Source of the DNA: Neolewinella litorea
Lineage (GTDB): Bacteria > Bacteroidota > Bacteroidia > Chitinophagales > Saprospiraceae
Length of the DNA: 64,000 nt
NCBI RefSeq assembly: GCF_004803465.1
Contig: NZ_SRSF01000001.1
Location: forward strand, 1,240,501-1,304,500
Direction: 5' to 3'
In this document: positions 36,555-45,237 of the stretch, in pieces
Layout of the letters: each line of letters starts with the position of its first letter
How positions within the stretch are numbered: position 1 is the stretch's first letter
Program-made: the position numbers and the translations under genes
Notes under the pieces: generated by a model
Database searches by the model: none
Seen by the model: only the letters and a program-made list of their open reading frames with translations
Told to the model about the DNA's origin: nothing

Positions 36555-38201
36555 TTAGAGTAAGGACCTTACGGTGCCCATCTGACGTTTAAAGCTATCC
36601 TTGCCCAGGTCAATGCCACGTTGGGCACCCTCAAGGAACACCCGGCGGATCTCTTCGTCCTCGATTTGGTCCGGCTCAAAACCCCGGTCGTTGAACTTCT
36701 CGCGGATAGCCAGCAGCCCCGCACCTATGATGATCCCGTACAGCGGTTCTAGGTTGATCCAGGGCAGCAGCGGGTCCTCTTCCTCGTCCTGGCGGAAAAC
36801 CCAAGGATCGATAGAGGGAATGAGGTCGCGCAGGGGATCGAATTCGTAAAAGATTTCAAAGATCAGTTCCAGGCGTCGACACTGCCCGGCCCTCCGGCCA
36901 AGGACGTCGATGGCATGGGTGCCGATCTCGTAGAGCAGGCTGGGTTTGTACCGGTCGAAGGGAAGGTCGGCATAGTTGGTTGTGGCCTCAATGACCCGGT
37001 GGTGGAAAGTCAGGTGCCAGAGATAGTGAGAATTAAAGCACCGCCGCTGGGCCTTGCGCGCCAGCCAGACCGCGGTATTGATGAAATAGTGCTTGATCTG
37101 CTGAAGGTGTTGCTGGCCGCTGGCGGTGCTCAGGAAGCCGGTCAGCTTGCTGGGGTGCTCGGTGGTGCCCCGGTTGCCCTCGATGTCGGCTTGTTCTCCG
37201 ATCAGGTTAACGTTCACGTTGTGATGCCAGGTAGCATCAGTAACCACCCGCCCTACGTCGGCCAGATATCCGTCGTAGGCGCTGATGGCACCGAAACTGT
37301 GGTGCTGGGTAGCCTGCTTGGAACCCGAGGTATTACCGGCGGGGACGGTGGAGTGGGCAATAACTTCGGGGGCTATGCCACCGGGGAATTCGGCCGACCC
37401 GTCGATGTAAGTCGTGGATAAATCAGTCGGGGCAATACACTCCCCCTCGTGCGGGTGATCCGGCAGTACCGTAATGCGGCCCAGGGGGCTGCAGAGAATG
37501 GGATGGGGATAGGTTTCTTTCCAGAAGAAATTGAGCCGATTGCTGTACAGCTTAGGTGCAATAGTCTGCGGAATATCGTCGGACTGATCATCGAACTGGG
37601 AACCAACATCGTGGCCGAGGCGGTTGGTGTCGTTGCGTTCGGGATCGGTCATTCCTACCTTTCCGCTTGTGTTGCCCCACAGGCGCATGGCCCGTACCCG
37701 CAGGACGTTACCGCAGAGGCCCTTGCCGAGGCTGCCGTGGTCCCCCGTAGCAAAGACGCCGCCACCGCCGTTCATGAAGGCGGCCAGGGCAAGCAGTTCG
37801 TTGTCGTCAAGCGGATTGGATCCGGAATCGGCCCCGAACAGCCACACTTCGTCGTACATGTCGGCCGCAAAGTGGTCGGCAGTGGTAAAGCGGAAATCCG
37901 GGATGCTGCGCTCCACAGCTACGCCTGGGTCTCCCACAAAACTGCTGCGGTGGGCCAGCGTAATCTCGAAGCGGACGTAGTACCGCTGGTCATTCACCAG
38001 CATATTAACGAAGGTCGACAGGCCAAAGTCTCCGGTTCCAAAATCCAGGAAGCTATCGGTAACCAACAACAGCCGAACGCGGCAGGGGAACCGCCACCAG
38101 GGATAGATCAGTCGGGGGTTTTCGGCAAAGATTTTGTCGCGGTATCCCAACTGCTCGATGAGCGCGGCATGAGGGGTGTAGGAAGGGGTGATGGTAGGCA
38201 T
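36555..38201 (-). CDS. Uncharacterised 548-residue protein
   Basis: I do not recognise a named family. The N-terminal third resembles a class I glutamine-amidotransferase-like or ThuA-like Rossmann fold: VRLLLVTDSFLDFGTGDFG (near 41-60), DEVWLFGADSGSNPLDDNEL (about 118-136), and FMNGGGGVFATGDHGSLGKG (about 141-160). A middle acidic block reads QFDDQSDDIPQTIAP. No signal peptide or membrane segment is obvious; the C-terminal 170 residues look helical. It is convergent with the fucosidase gene, leaving 41 bases, and is encoded on the strand of the sugar genes that follow. Function unknown; composition matches its neighbours. Confidence 0.75.
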   Translation of the reverse strand: MPTITPSYTPHAALIEQLGYRDKIFAENPRLIYPWWRFPCRVRLLLVTDSFLDFGTGDFGLSTFVNMLVNDQRYYVRFEITLAHRSSFVGDPGVAVERSIPDFRFTTADHFAADMYDEVWLFGADSGSNPLDDNELLALAAFMNGGGGVFATGDHGSLGKGLCGNVLRVRAMRLWGNTSGKVGMTDPERNDTNRLGHDVGSQFDDQSDDIPQTIAPKLYSNRLNFFWKETYPHPILCSPLGRITVLPDHPHEGECIAPTDLSTTYIDGSAEFPGGIAPEVIAHSTVPAGNTSGSKQATQHHSFGAISAYDGYLADVGRVVTDATWHHNVNVNLIGEQADIEGNRGTTEHPSKLTGFLSTASGQQHLQQIKHYFINTAVWLARKAQRRCFNSHYLWHLTFHHRVIEATTNYADLPFDRYKPSLLYEIGTHAIDVLGRRAGQCRRLELIFEIFYEFDPLRDLIPSIDPWVFRQDEEEDPLLPWINLEPLYGIIIGAGLLAIREKFNDRGFEPDQIEDEEIRRVFLEGAQRGIDLGKDSFKRQMGTVRSLL

Positions 38202-38380
38202 GGGAAGGTGTGTTTTAGGTAGTGATCACGGTCGTCTGGCCTGGCCCACAAGAGGGCCGGCCACGTACCGCGTATTCCCGGTTTATCTACCTGCCGACAT
38301 TCGAGTTACGGTCGCCCAAACATTGTTTTTATCGCTATGTCCTCCACCCTCGTGCACACGTCATTACTTCCGCCAATTCA

Positions 38381-38404
38381 GAAAAATATGACCCCAAAAG
38401 GGGT
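38381..38404 (-). terminator. Short terminator after the mutarotase gene
   Basis: On the minus strand ACCCC-TTTT-GGGGT is followed by CATATTTTTC, four bases after the mutarotase stop. The stem has only five base pairs, but the U-tract is clear. Confidence 0.6.
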
Positions 38405-38408
38405 GACT

Positions 38409-38756
38409 TCAAGGCTGATCGCGCAGGCTGAATATCTGGTGCAGGCGAACCCACTTTTGCCCGGCTTCGGCAAAGGGCAGCCGTTGCTGGAAGGTATCCA
38501 TCAGCGTCTCCCATTGCTGCACGACGGGGTTCTCTGCGTCGGCTGTGGCCTTCTGTTCCCCATCGTATTCCGGGCCAGTTTCCATAACCATGACCAGCCG
38601 GTTGCCTGCCCGCAGAATCTGCATGTCGCGAATCCCCGCGCTACGGATACTCTCGACGACCTCCGGCCAGACGTTTCCCGGAGCATGGTGGGCTTCGTAG
38701 GCAGCGATTGCCGCGGCATCATCCTTTAGGTCGCACAGAAAATAATGTAGGGGCAT
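38409..38756 (-). CDS. L-rhamnose/L-fucose mutarotase (RhaM-like, COG3254)
   Basis: The 115-residue product MPLHYFLCDLKDDAAAIAAY... belongs to the dimeric ferredoxin-like RhaM family, which interconverts alpha and beta anomers of 6-deoxy sugars. The YEAHHAPGNVWPEVVESI motif holds the catalytic His region, and HQIFSL is the usual C terminus. It starts 11 bases after the SDR gene's stop, so both are cotranscribed. The fucosidase and lactonase neighbours favour L-fucose as substrate; this is inference. Confidence 0.87.
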   Translation of the reverse strand: MPLHYFLCDLKDDAAAIAAYEAHHAPGNVWPEVVESIRSAGIRDMQILRAGNRLVMVMETGPEYDGEQKATADAENPVVQQWETLMDTFQQRLPFAEAGQKWVRLHQIFSLRDQP

Positions 38757-38767
38757 GCTGTTCTGGT

Positions 38768-39544
38768 TTACAGGGCGCGGTCGAGGTGAACGTAACCACC
38801 GTCCACGAAGATCCACTGCCCGGTGGTATGACTGCTCCGCGGGGAAAGCAGGAAAGCGGCGGTGTCCGCTATCTCTTCAGCGGTGGTCATACGCTGTCCC
38901 AGGGGGATACGACCGACGATCTCCTCGCGCTTCCGTTCGGGGTCGTCGAAGGTCGCCAGCCAGTTTTCGTACAGCGGCGTCCTCACTTCCGCCGGCACGA
39001 TGGCATTGACGCGGATGCCAAAGGGAGCGAGTTCCGCGGCCCATTCCCGCGTGAGCGCCAGCTGCCCGCCCTTGCTGGCCGCGTAACCCGAGGTACCGCC
39101 CTGGCCGGTAAGGGCCGTTTTGGAAGCGATATTCAGGATGGCACCCCGGCTTTCCTTCAGGGCCGGCAGGGCGTAGTGGGCCATATCGAAATAATGGAAC
39201 AGGTTCCGGCGCAGGGAGCTGCGGAAGGCTTCGGGACCGTTGGCAAGACCGGCCCCGTCGTTCACTCCAGCGTTGTTGACCAGCCCGTCGAGGCGGCCGA
39301 AGCGGTCGTCCACTTCCCCTAAGACCAACTCGCAGTCGGCCGGGGTACCCAGGTAGCGTTTGATATAGTAGCTGCGCCCCCCAGCGGCGTTGATTTCCCG
39401 GACCAGAGCCTGGGCTTCCTCCCCCGCATCGCCCACGATCGCGGCTATTGCCCCCTCACGGGCCAGTACGCGTACGATGGCCGCGCCGATCCCTCGGCCA
39501 CCGCCGGTGACGACTATTACCTTATCCTTCAGTTCGAGGTCCAC
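38768..39544 (-). CDS. SDR-family dehydrogenase (probable L-fucose dehydrogenase)
   Basis: This 258-residue short-chain dehydrogenase has the NAD(P) motif TGGGRGIG (about 14-21), NNAG (about 90-93), catalytic Ser in NIASKTALTGQGG, and YAASK (about 154-158). In context, beside a RhaM-like mutarotase and a fuconolactonase-like enzyme, it is best read as oxidising L-fucose to the lactone. Other sugar or polyol substrates are possible. It lies 68 bases downstream of the hydroxyacid dehydrogenase gene on the same strand. Confidence 0.85.
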   Translation of the reverse strand: MDLELKDKVIVVTGGGRGIGAAIVRVLAREGAIAAIVGDAGEEAQALVREINAAGGRSYYIKRYLGTPADCELVLGEVDDRFGRLDGLVNNAGVNDGAGLANGPEAFRSSLRRNLFHYFDMAHYALPALKESRGAILNIASKTALTGQGGTSGYAASKGGQLALTREWAAELAPFGIRVNAIVPAEVRTPLYENWLATFDDPERKREEIVGRIPLGQRMTTAEEIADTAAFLLSPRSSHTTGQWIFVDGGYVHLDRAL

Positions 39545-39612
39545 GGGCCGGGGGCGTTGATCATGACACCAAGTATAGCAATTTCGCTGCTGCCTACCGT
39601 ATCCACTGCTGG

Positions 39613-40548
39613 TTAGTAGCCGCGCTCTAGTTCGATAACGTGCTTGAGGGGTTGGCCGGACCGGTACCGCACCAGGTTATCCACGAAGCGATCTATGATG
39701 CGCCGGTTTTCATCCCAGGCACCTCCCGCACTGTGCTGGGTGAGCAGCGTGCGGGGTGCCCGCCACAGCGGATCGTCGGCCGGTAGGGGTTCTTGTCGCG
39801 TGACGTCCAGTACGGCCCCACCCAGCCGCCCGGCCTGCAGTTGAGCCAAGAGCGCTGTCTCATCGACCAGGCTACCCCGTCCGACGTTCGCAAATATGCA
39901 GGTAGGGGAAAGCAGCGCGAGGCGTTGCGCATCGAAGAGCCCTACGGTTGCTTCGGTTTCCGGCAGGGCCGCCACCACGATATCCGCGGTTGGCAGACGG
40001 GCGTCCAGTTCATCCCGGGTATAGAAATCTGCATCCCCGCGGCGCCCCATGGTTTCGATGCGGCAATCAAAACCGGAGAGTAACTTCCGGAACGTGCCGC
40101 CGATGGAACCCGATCCGAGAATGATCACCCAGCTGCCGGTAAGCTTCCCGAGTTGCGGCCGAATATCGGCACCCCGCCACCGCTGCATATACTTGTCCTG
40201 GACGAAGGTGGGAATCTCCCGCAGTAAGGAAAGGATGCCGGCCAGGGCCGTTTCCGCGACCGGCACCCCGAAGAGGCCCGTGCAATTGGTGATTGTAAAG
40301 GGCAGATCCGCTTCTTGTAGTTCGGTGTATTCGCTGAACCCGGCCGACTTCAGCTGCAGCCACCGCAGCCGCGTAGCCTCTCGCAGCCATTCCACGGGCG
40401 GGTTACCCAGAATGATGTCGGCTTGCAGGGCCAGCCGATGCTCACCTTCAGACGCACTTTCCGCACCAAGGTTAAAGGTCTCGGGGCCCAGGCGCTTACG
40501 GAGGTAATCGGCATCGTCGTTTTCGAGGGGCAGGTGAACGTAGATCAT
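39613..40548 (-). CDS. D-2-hydroxyacid dehydrogenase family protein
   Basis: The 311-residue product has the NAD-binding motif GSGSIGG (about 144-150) and the catalytic residues of the family: Arg in FANVGRGSLVDE, Glu in DVTRQEPLP, and His in LTQHSAGG. These enzymes reduce 2-oxoacids to D-2-hydroxyacids. Position at the head of the SDR-mutarotase transcript suggests handling of a 2-oxoacid from deoxysugar breakdown, but this is speculative. Start at 40548 (MIYVHLPL) is chosen over 40575 because the first nine residues are untypical. Confidence 0.88.
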   Translation of the reverse strand: MIYVHLPLENDDADYLRKRLGPETFNLGAESASEGEHRLALQADIILGNPPVEWLREATRLRWLQLKSAGFSEYTELQEADLPFTITNCTGLFGVPVAETALAGILSLLREIPTFVQDKYMQRWRGADIRPQLGKLTGSWVIILGSGSIGGTFRKLLSGFDCRIETMGRRGDADFYTRDELDARLPTADIVVAALPETEATVGLFDAQRLALLSPTCIFANVGRGSLVDETALLAQLQAGRLGGAVLDVTRQEPLPADDPLWRAPRTLLTQHSAGGAWDENRRIIDRFVDNLVRYRSGQPLKHVIELERGY

Positions 40549-40607
40549 GAGTGGCGTTGAAGCTGGATAACGCATCGGCGCCGACCAGCGTTCTCTCCCG
40601 CACGCAA

Positions 40608-40641
40608 GAACGCCCCGCCGGACAGGTCCGACGGGGCGTTC
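40608..40641 (-). terminator. Terminator-like hairpin after rpoC
   Basis: GAACGCCCCG and CGGGGCGTTC form a perfect 10-bp stem with a further five pairs inside (CGGAC/GTCCG), 26 bases after the rpoC stop. Only TTCTTG follows, so the U-tract is weak. It probably ends the rpoBC transcript. Confidence 0.7.
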
Positions 40642-40666
40642 AATATATCAATGCAACGGAATCGGC

Positions 40667-43600
40667 TTATTCGGCCGGCTCCTCGGAGGCCAGTTCGGCT
40701 TCCTCGGCGGCGCGGGCGGCGGCTTCCTCCTCGGCGAAGGCGGCTTGCCGGGCTTCCCAGGCCTCTTGCTGCTCCTTCGTGGTGACGAAGAGGCGGTCGT
40801 AGCGACGCATACCGGTACCGGCGGGGATCCGCTTACCGACGATGACGTTCTCCTTCAGGCCTTCGAGGTAATCGCGCTTGGCGGCGATGGCGGCCGTAGA
40901 GAGCACCTTGGTCGTCTCCTGGAAGGAGGCGGCACTGATCCAGCTCGGTGTACCGAGGCTCGACTTGGTGATGCCCTGCAGCAGCGGGAAGCTGGTAGCG
41001 GCCTGGGCGTCGCGGTAGGCCACACTCTTCAGGTCGTTGCGCTTCAGGTAGCTGTTCTCCTCGCGGACCTGACGCATGGTCACGATCTGACCTTCCTTGA
41101 GCTTCTCGCTTTCACCGGCGTCGGTGATGACCTTCTTGTCGAAGATCCAGTCGTTCTGCTCGAAGAATTCGTAGCGCTCGACGGCTTCTCCTTCGAGGAA
41201 GCTGGTATCGCCGCTGTCCACGATCTGCACCCGGCGCATCATCTGGCGGACGATGGCTTCAATGTGCTTGTTGTTGATCGTAATACCCTGCGAACGGTAC
41301 ACTTCCTGCACGCCGTTGACCAGGTGGGTCTGTACGGCAAAGGGGCCCTTGATGTCGAGGATATCGCGGGGAGCGATAGCACCGTCGGACAGGGGCATAC
41401 CAGCGCGCACGAAATCCTGATCCTGTACCAGGATGTGCTTGCTCAGGTTAATCAGGTACTTGCGCTTCTGTCCGTCCTTCGCTTCGACGATCAGCTCGCG
41501 GTTACCGCGCTTGATCTTCTTGGAGAAAGTGACTACACCGTCGATCTCGGAGACTACGGCCGGGTTGCTGGGATTACGGGCCTCGAAAAGCTCCGTTACC
41601 CGGGGCAGACCACCGGTGATATCCGCAATCTTACCCAGCTTCCGGGGGATCTTGACGATCTTCTCGCCCACGACCACTTCGGCACCGTCTTCGATGCTGA
41701 TGTAGGCACCGACGGGCAGGTTGTAGCTGCGCAGTTCTTCACCGTCCTTGCTGAGGATCGAGATGGTCGGGATCTTCTTCCGGTCGCGGGTTTCGATGAC
41801 CACCTTCTCTTCGAAGCCGGTCTGGTCGTCACGCTCGGTGCGGAAGGTCACGCCCTCGTCGATGTCGGTAAAGCGGGCAATACCCTTGAATTCGGAGATG
41901 ATCACAGCGTTGTAGGGGTCCCACTCCACGATCACGTCGCCTTTCTTGATGGTCTGACCGTCCTTGACATGGATGGTACCGCCGTAGGGCAGGTGATGGG
42001 TAGCGAATACCTTACTGGTTTCGGGATCCACGATCTTGATCTCGCCCGAACGGGAAAGAACAACATCCTGCTTGTCACCCATATCATTCTCAGCGGTTAC
42101 GATGCGTACGCCGTCGAAAACGAGCTTGCCGTTGAATTTCGAGACCAGCTCGCTTTCCTGCCGGGTCACCGAAGCAATACCACCGACGTGGAACGTCCGC
42201 AGGGTAAGCTGGGTACCGGGTTCACCGATCGACTGGGCTGCGATGATACCAACGGCGTCGCCGATTTCCGCTTGCCGGCCGGTGGCCAGGTTCTTGCCGT
42301 AGCACTTGGCGCAGACACCGCGCTTGACCTCACAGGTGAGGACCGAGCGGATGGTTACTTCCTCGATGCCTTCGTCGTCGATGTACTTGGCCGTGCGGTC
42401 GTCGATGTATTCGTCGGCTTTGACGATGACCTCGTCGGTGACGGGGTGCACGATTTCGTGGAGGGCAAAGCGTCCGGCGATACGGCTGGACAGGCTTTCC
42501 ACCACTTTGTCGTTCTCCTTCAGGGCCGAGGTGTCGATGCCACGGAGGGTTTCACAGTCGTTTTCCATAACCACTACGTCCTGGGCCACGTCGACGAGTC
42601 GACGGGTGAGGTAGCCGGCGTCGGCCGTCTTGAGGGCCGTATCCGCCAGACCCTTACGGGCACCGTGGGTGGAGATGAAGTACTCGAGTACGGAGAGTCC
42701 GTCGACGAAGTTGGAAAGGATCGGGTTCTCGATAACGGCGGGGCCGCTGTCGTTCGATTTCTTCGGCTTGGCCATCAGACCCCGCAGTCCGCAGAGCTGC
42801 TTGATCTGCTGGGTGGAACCACGGGCACCGCTGTCCAGCATCATGTATACGGAGTTGAAGCCTTGCTTATGCGTAGCCAACTCCTGCATGAGGGTGTTGG
42901 TAATCTGGTTATCCGCGTACGTCCACTTGTCGATGATCTGGTTGTAGCGCTCGTTGTTGGTGATCAGACCCATGTTGAAGTTGTCCATCACCTCGTCCAC
43001 TTCCGTACGGGCCTGGGCCAGTACGTCCTGCTTGACGGAGGGGGAGATCAGGTCACCGAGGTTGAAGGACAGACCGCCCTTGAACGCCCAGGTGAAGCCC
43101 ATATCCTTGATCTTGTCAAGGAAGGTGGCGGTGATGGCGAAGTTGGACCGCTCGAGGATATCGGCGATCACGAGCTTCAGGTTCTTCTTGGTCAACAGCA
43201 CGTTCTGGAAGGGCATGCCCTCGGGAACTGCGGAGTTGAACATTACGCGACCCGTGGTGGTCTCGATGAGCTTCATCTTGAGCGAACCGTCTTCCTGCTC
43301 TACCGGTACCCGGCAGTGGATGACGGCGTGGAGTTCGAGTTTGCCCTCGTTGTAGGCAATCATGACCTCCTCGGAACTGTAGAACTTGCGTCCCTCGCCC
43401 TTAACCTTGATATCGCCTTCACTGCGACGCTGCTTGGTGATGTAGTACAGACCGAGTACCATGTCCTGGCTGGGCAGGGTCACCGGCGTACCGTTCTGGG
43501 GGTTCAGCATGTTGTGGGCCGAGAGCATCAGCACCTGGGCTTCCAGGATAGCGGCCTGGCTCAGGGGCACGTGCACGGCCATCTGGTCACCGTCGAAGTC

Positions 43601-45022
43601 GGCGTTGAAAGCCGAACACACGAGCGGGTGCAGCTGGATCGCCTTGCCTTCAATCAGCTTGGGTTGGAAGGCCTGGATCGAAAGACGGTGCAAGGTAGGG
43701 GCCCGGTTGAGCAGCACGGGGTGGCCGCGCAGGATGTTCTCCAGGATCTCCCAGATAACGGGCTCTTTGCGGTCGACGAGCTTCTTGGCCGACTTTACGG
43801 TCTTAACGATGCCGCGCTCGATGAGCTTGCGGATGATGAACGGCTTGAAGAGCTCGGCGGCCATGCCCTTGGGCAAACCGCATTCGTGCAGTTTCAGCGT
43901 GGGACCAACCACGATCACCGAACGACCGGAGTAGTCTACCCGCTTACCGAGCAGGTTCTGACGGAAACGGCCCTGCTTGCCTTTCAGGATATCGGACAGC
44001 GACTTCAGCGCGCGACCACCTTCGGCCTTTACGGCGTTGGATTTGCGGCTGTTGTCGAACAGACTGTCGACGGCCTCCTGCAGCATCCGCTTCTCGTTGC
44101 GCAGGATCACTTCGGGAGCCTTGATCTCGAGCAGGCGCTTGAGGCGGTTGTTCCGGATGATGACGCGACGGTAAAGGTCGTTGAGGTCGGAAGAAGCGAA
44201 GCGGCCACCGTCCAGGGGAACCAGCGGACGCAGTTCCGGTGGAACTACGGGCAGGTACTGGATGATGGTCCATTCGGGCTTGTTGGTCACGTTAGACTGG
44301 GCGTCCCGGAAGGCCTCGACCACGCGCAGGCGCTTCAGCGCTTCGCTCTTCCGCTGCTGGCTGGTTTCGGTGTTGGCCTGGTGGCGCAGTTGGAAGCTGA
44401 GCTCGTCTAGCTTAAGTCCTTCCAGCAGGTCGCGGATGGCCTCGGCACCCATCTTGGCGACAAATTTGTCGGGGTGGCCGTCTTCCAGTTGCTGGTTCTC
44501 GGCGGGCAGGGTCTCGAGGATATCGAGGTACTGCTCCTCGGTCAGCAGCGTCTTGTGCATGATCTCCTCACTCTCCCGGATGCCGGGGTTGATGACCACG
44601 TAACGCTCGTAATAAATGATGCTCTCCAGGTGCTTCGAGCTGAAGCCGAGGAGGTAGGCGATCTTGTTGGGGAGGCTCTTGAAGAACCAGATGTGCACCA
44701 CGGGTACCACCAGACGGATGTGTCCCATGCGCTCGCGACGCACCTTCTTTTCGGTCACCTCGACCCCACAACGGTCACATACGATGCCCTTGTAACGGAT
44801 TCGCTTGTACTTACCGCAGTAGCACTCGTAATCCTTCACCGGGCCGAAGATCCGCTCACAGAACAGACCATCTCGTTCCGGCTTATAGCTGCGGTAGTTG
44901 ATGGTCTCGGGCTTCAATACCTCACCGTAGCTGCGCTCCAGGATATCGTCCGGGCTCGACAGGCTAATGGTGATCGCATCGAAGTCCTGCTTCTGGAGGT
45001 TGTTACTCTTCTTAAATGCCAT
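40667..45022 (-). CDS. rpoC: RNA polymerase subunit beta-prime
   Basis: The 1451-residue catalytic subunit carries the N-terminal zinc site ([25 protein letters not shown]), the active-site Mg motif [14 protein letters not shown], the bridge-helix and trigger-loop regions, and the second zinc site ([19 protein letters not shown]). The C-terminal end is an acidic, alanine-rich tail. It is downstream of rpoB with an unusually structured 215-base spacer. A strong hairpin follows the gene. Confidence 0.98.
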   Translation of the reverse strand: MAFKKSNNLQKQDFDAITISLSSPDDILERSYGEVLKPETINYRSYKPERDGLFCERIFGPVKDYECYCGKYKRIRYKGIVCDRCGVEVTEKKVRRERMGHIRLVVPVVHIWFFKSLPNKIAYLLGFSSKHLESIIYYERYVVINPGIRESEEIMHKTLLTEEQYLDILETLPAENQQLEDGHPDKFVAKMGAEAIRDLLEGLKLDELSFQLRHQANTETSQQRKSEALKRLRVVEAFRDAQSNVTNKPEWTIIQYLPVVPPELRPLVPLDGGRFASSDLNDLYRRVIIRNNRLKRLLEIKAPEVILRNEKRMLQEAVDSLFDNSRKSNAVKAEGGRALKSLSDILKGKQGRFRQNLLGKRVDYSGRSVIVVGPTLKLHECGLPKGMAAELFKPFIIRKLIERGIVKTVKSAKKLVDRKEPVIWEILENILRGHPVLLNRAPTLHRLSIQAFQPKLIEGKAIQLHPLVCSAFNADFDGDQMAVHVPLSQAAILEAQVLMLSAHNMLNPQNGTPVTLPSQDMVLGLYYITKQRRSEGDIKVKGEGRKFYSSEEVMIAYNEGKLELHAVIHCRVPVEQEDGSLKMKLIETTTGRVMFNSAVPEGMPFQNVLLTKKNLKLVIADILERSNFAITATFLDKIKDMGFTWAFKGGLSFNLGDLISPSVKQDVLAQARTEVDEVMDNFNMGLITNNERYNQIIDKWTYADNQITNTLMQELATHKQGFNSVYMMLDSGARGSTQQIKQLCGLRGLMAKPKKSNDSGPAVIENPILSNFVDGLSVLEYFISTHGARKGLADTALKTADAGYLTRRLVDVAQDVVVMENDCETLRGIDTSALKENDKVVESLSSRIAGRFALHEIVHPVTDEVIVKADEYIDDRTAKYIDDEGIEEVTIRSVLTCEVKRGVCAKCYGKNLATGRQAEIGDAVGIIAAQSIGEPGTQLTLRTFHVGGIASVTRQESELVSKFNGKLVFDGVRIVTAENDMGDKQDVVLSRSGEIKIVDPETSKVFATHHLPYGGTIHVKDGQTIKKGDVIVEWDPYNAVIISEFKGIARFTDIDEGVTFRTERDDQTGFEEKVVIETRDRKKIPTISILSKDGEELRSYNLPVGAYISIEDGAEVVVGEKIVKIPRKLGKIADITGGLPRVTELFEARNPSNPAVVSEIDGVVTFSKKIKRGNRELIVEAKDGQKRKYLINLSKHILVQDQDFVRAGMPLSDGAIAPRDILDIKGPFAVQTHLVNGVQEVYRSQGITINNKHIEAIVRQMMRRVQIVDSGDTSFLEGEAVERYEFFEQNDWIFDKKVITDAGESEKLKEGQIVTMRQVREENSYLKRNDLKSVAYRDAQAATSFPLLQGITKSSLGTPSWISAASFQETTKVLSTAAIAAKRDYLEGLKENVIVGKRIPAGTGMRRYDRLFVTTKEQQEAWEARQAAFAEEEAAARAAEEAELASEEPAE

Positions 45023-45053
45023 AGTTAATTTTATAGGGAAGTTTCAGGCGGCG

Positions 45054-45174
45054 GTGCGCGGGTGCCGGGCCACGGGACTGGGCCGGGCTTTGGTGGTTAC
45101 CACCCCCGGTACTCAGCACCGAAAGCAGTAACCCCGGAGCGGGGCTGGACCGGGAAATCCCGGCACCTGCGCAC
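45054..45174 (-). promoter_or_regulatory. Multi-hairpin element in the rpoB-rpoC spacer
   Basis: Sixteen-base arms (45054-45069 and 45159-45174, one mismatch) enclose at least two local hairpins: GGTGG/CCACC (45092-45104) and CCCCG/CGGGG (45132-45144). An alternative hairpin CCGGG-AAAT-CCCGG (45150-45163) competes with the outer stem. The spacer is much more GC-rich and palindromic than other gaps in the cluster. It could regulate the beta to beta-prime ratio, be an RNase site, or be a decayed repeat. Confidence 0.5.
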
Positions 45175-45237
45175 GCGCCTAAAACTTGATTTTCAACATA
45201 TCGCCGGCCGCGTTCGGACGACGGAGGGATCAGGTGA

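Noticed and set aside
40745-44410. 1221-codon open frame on the plus strand
   Set aside because: It is fully antisense to rpoC; long antisense frames arise from the GC-rich codon bias. No family motif or start signal is visible.
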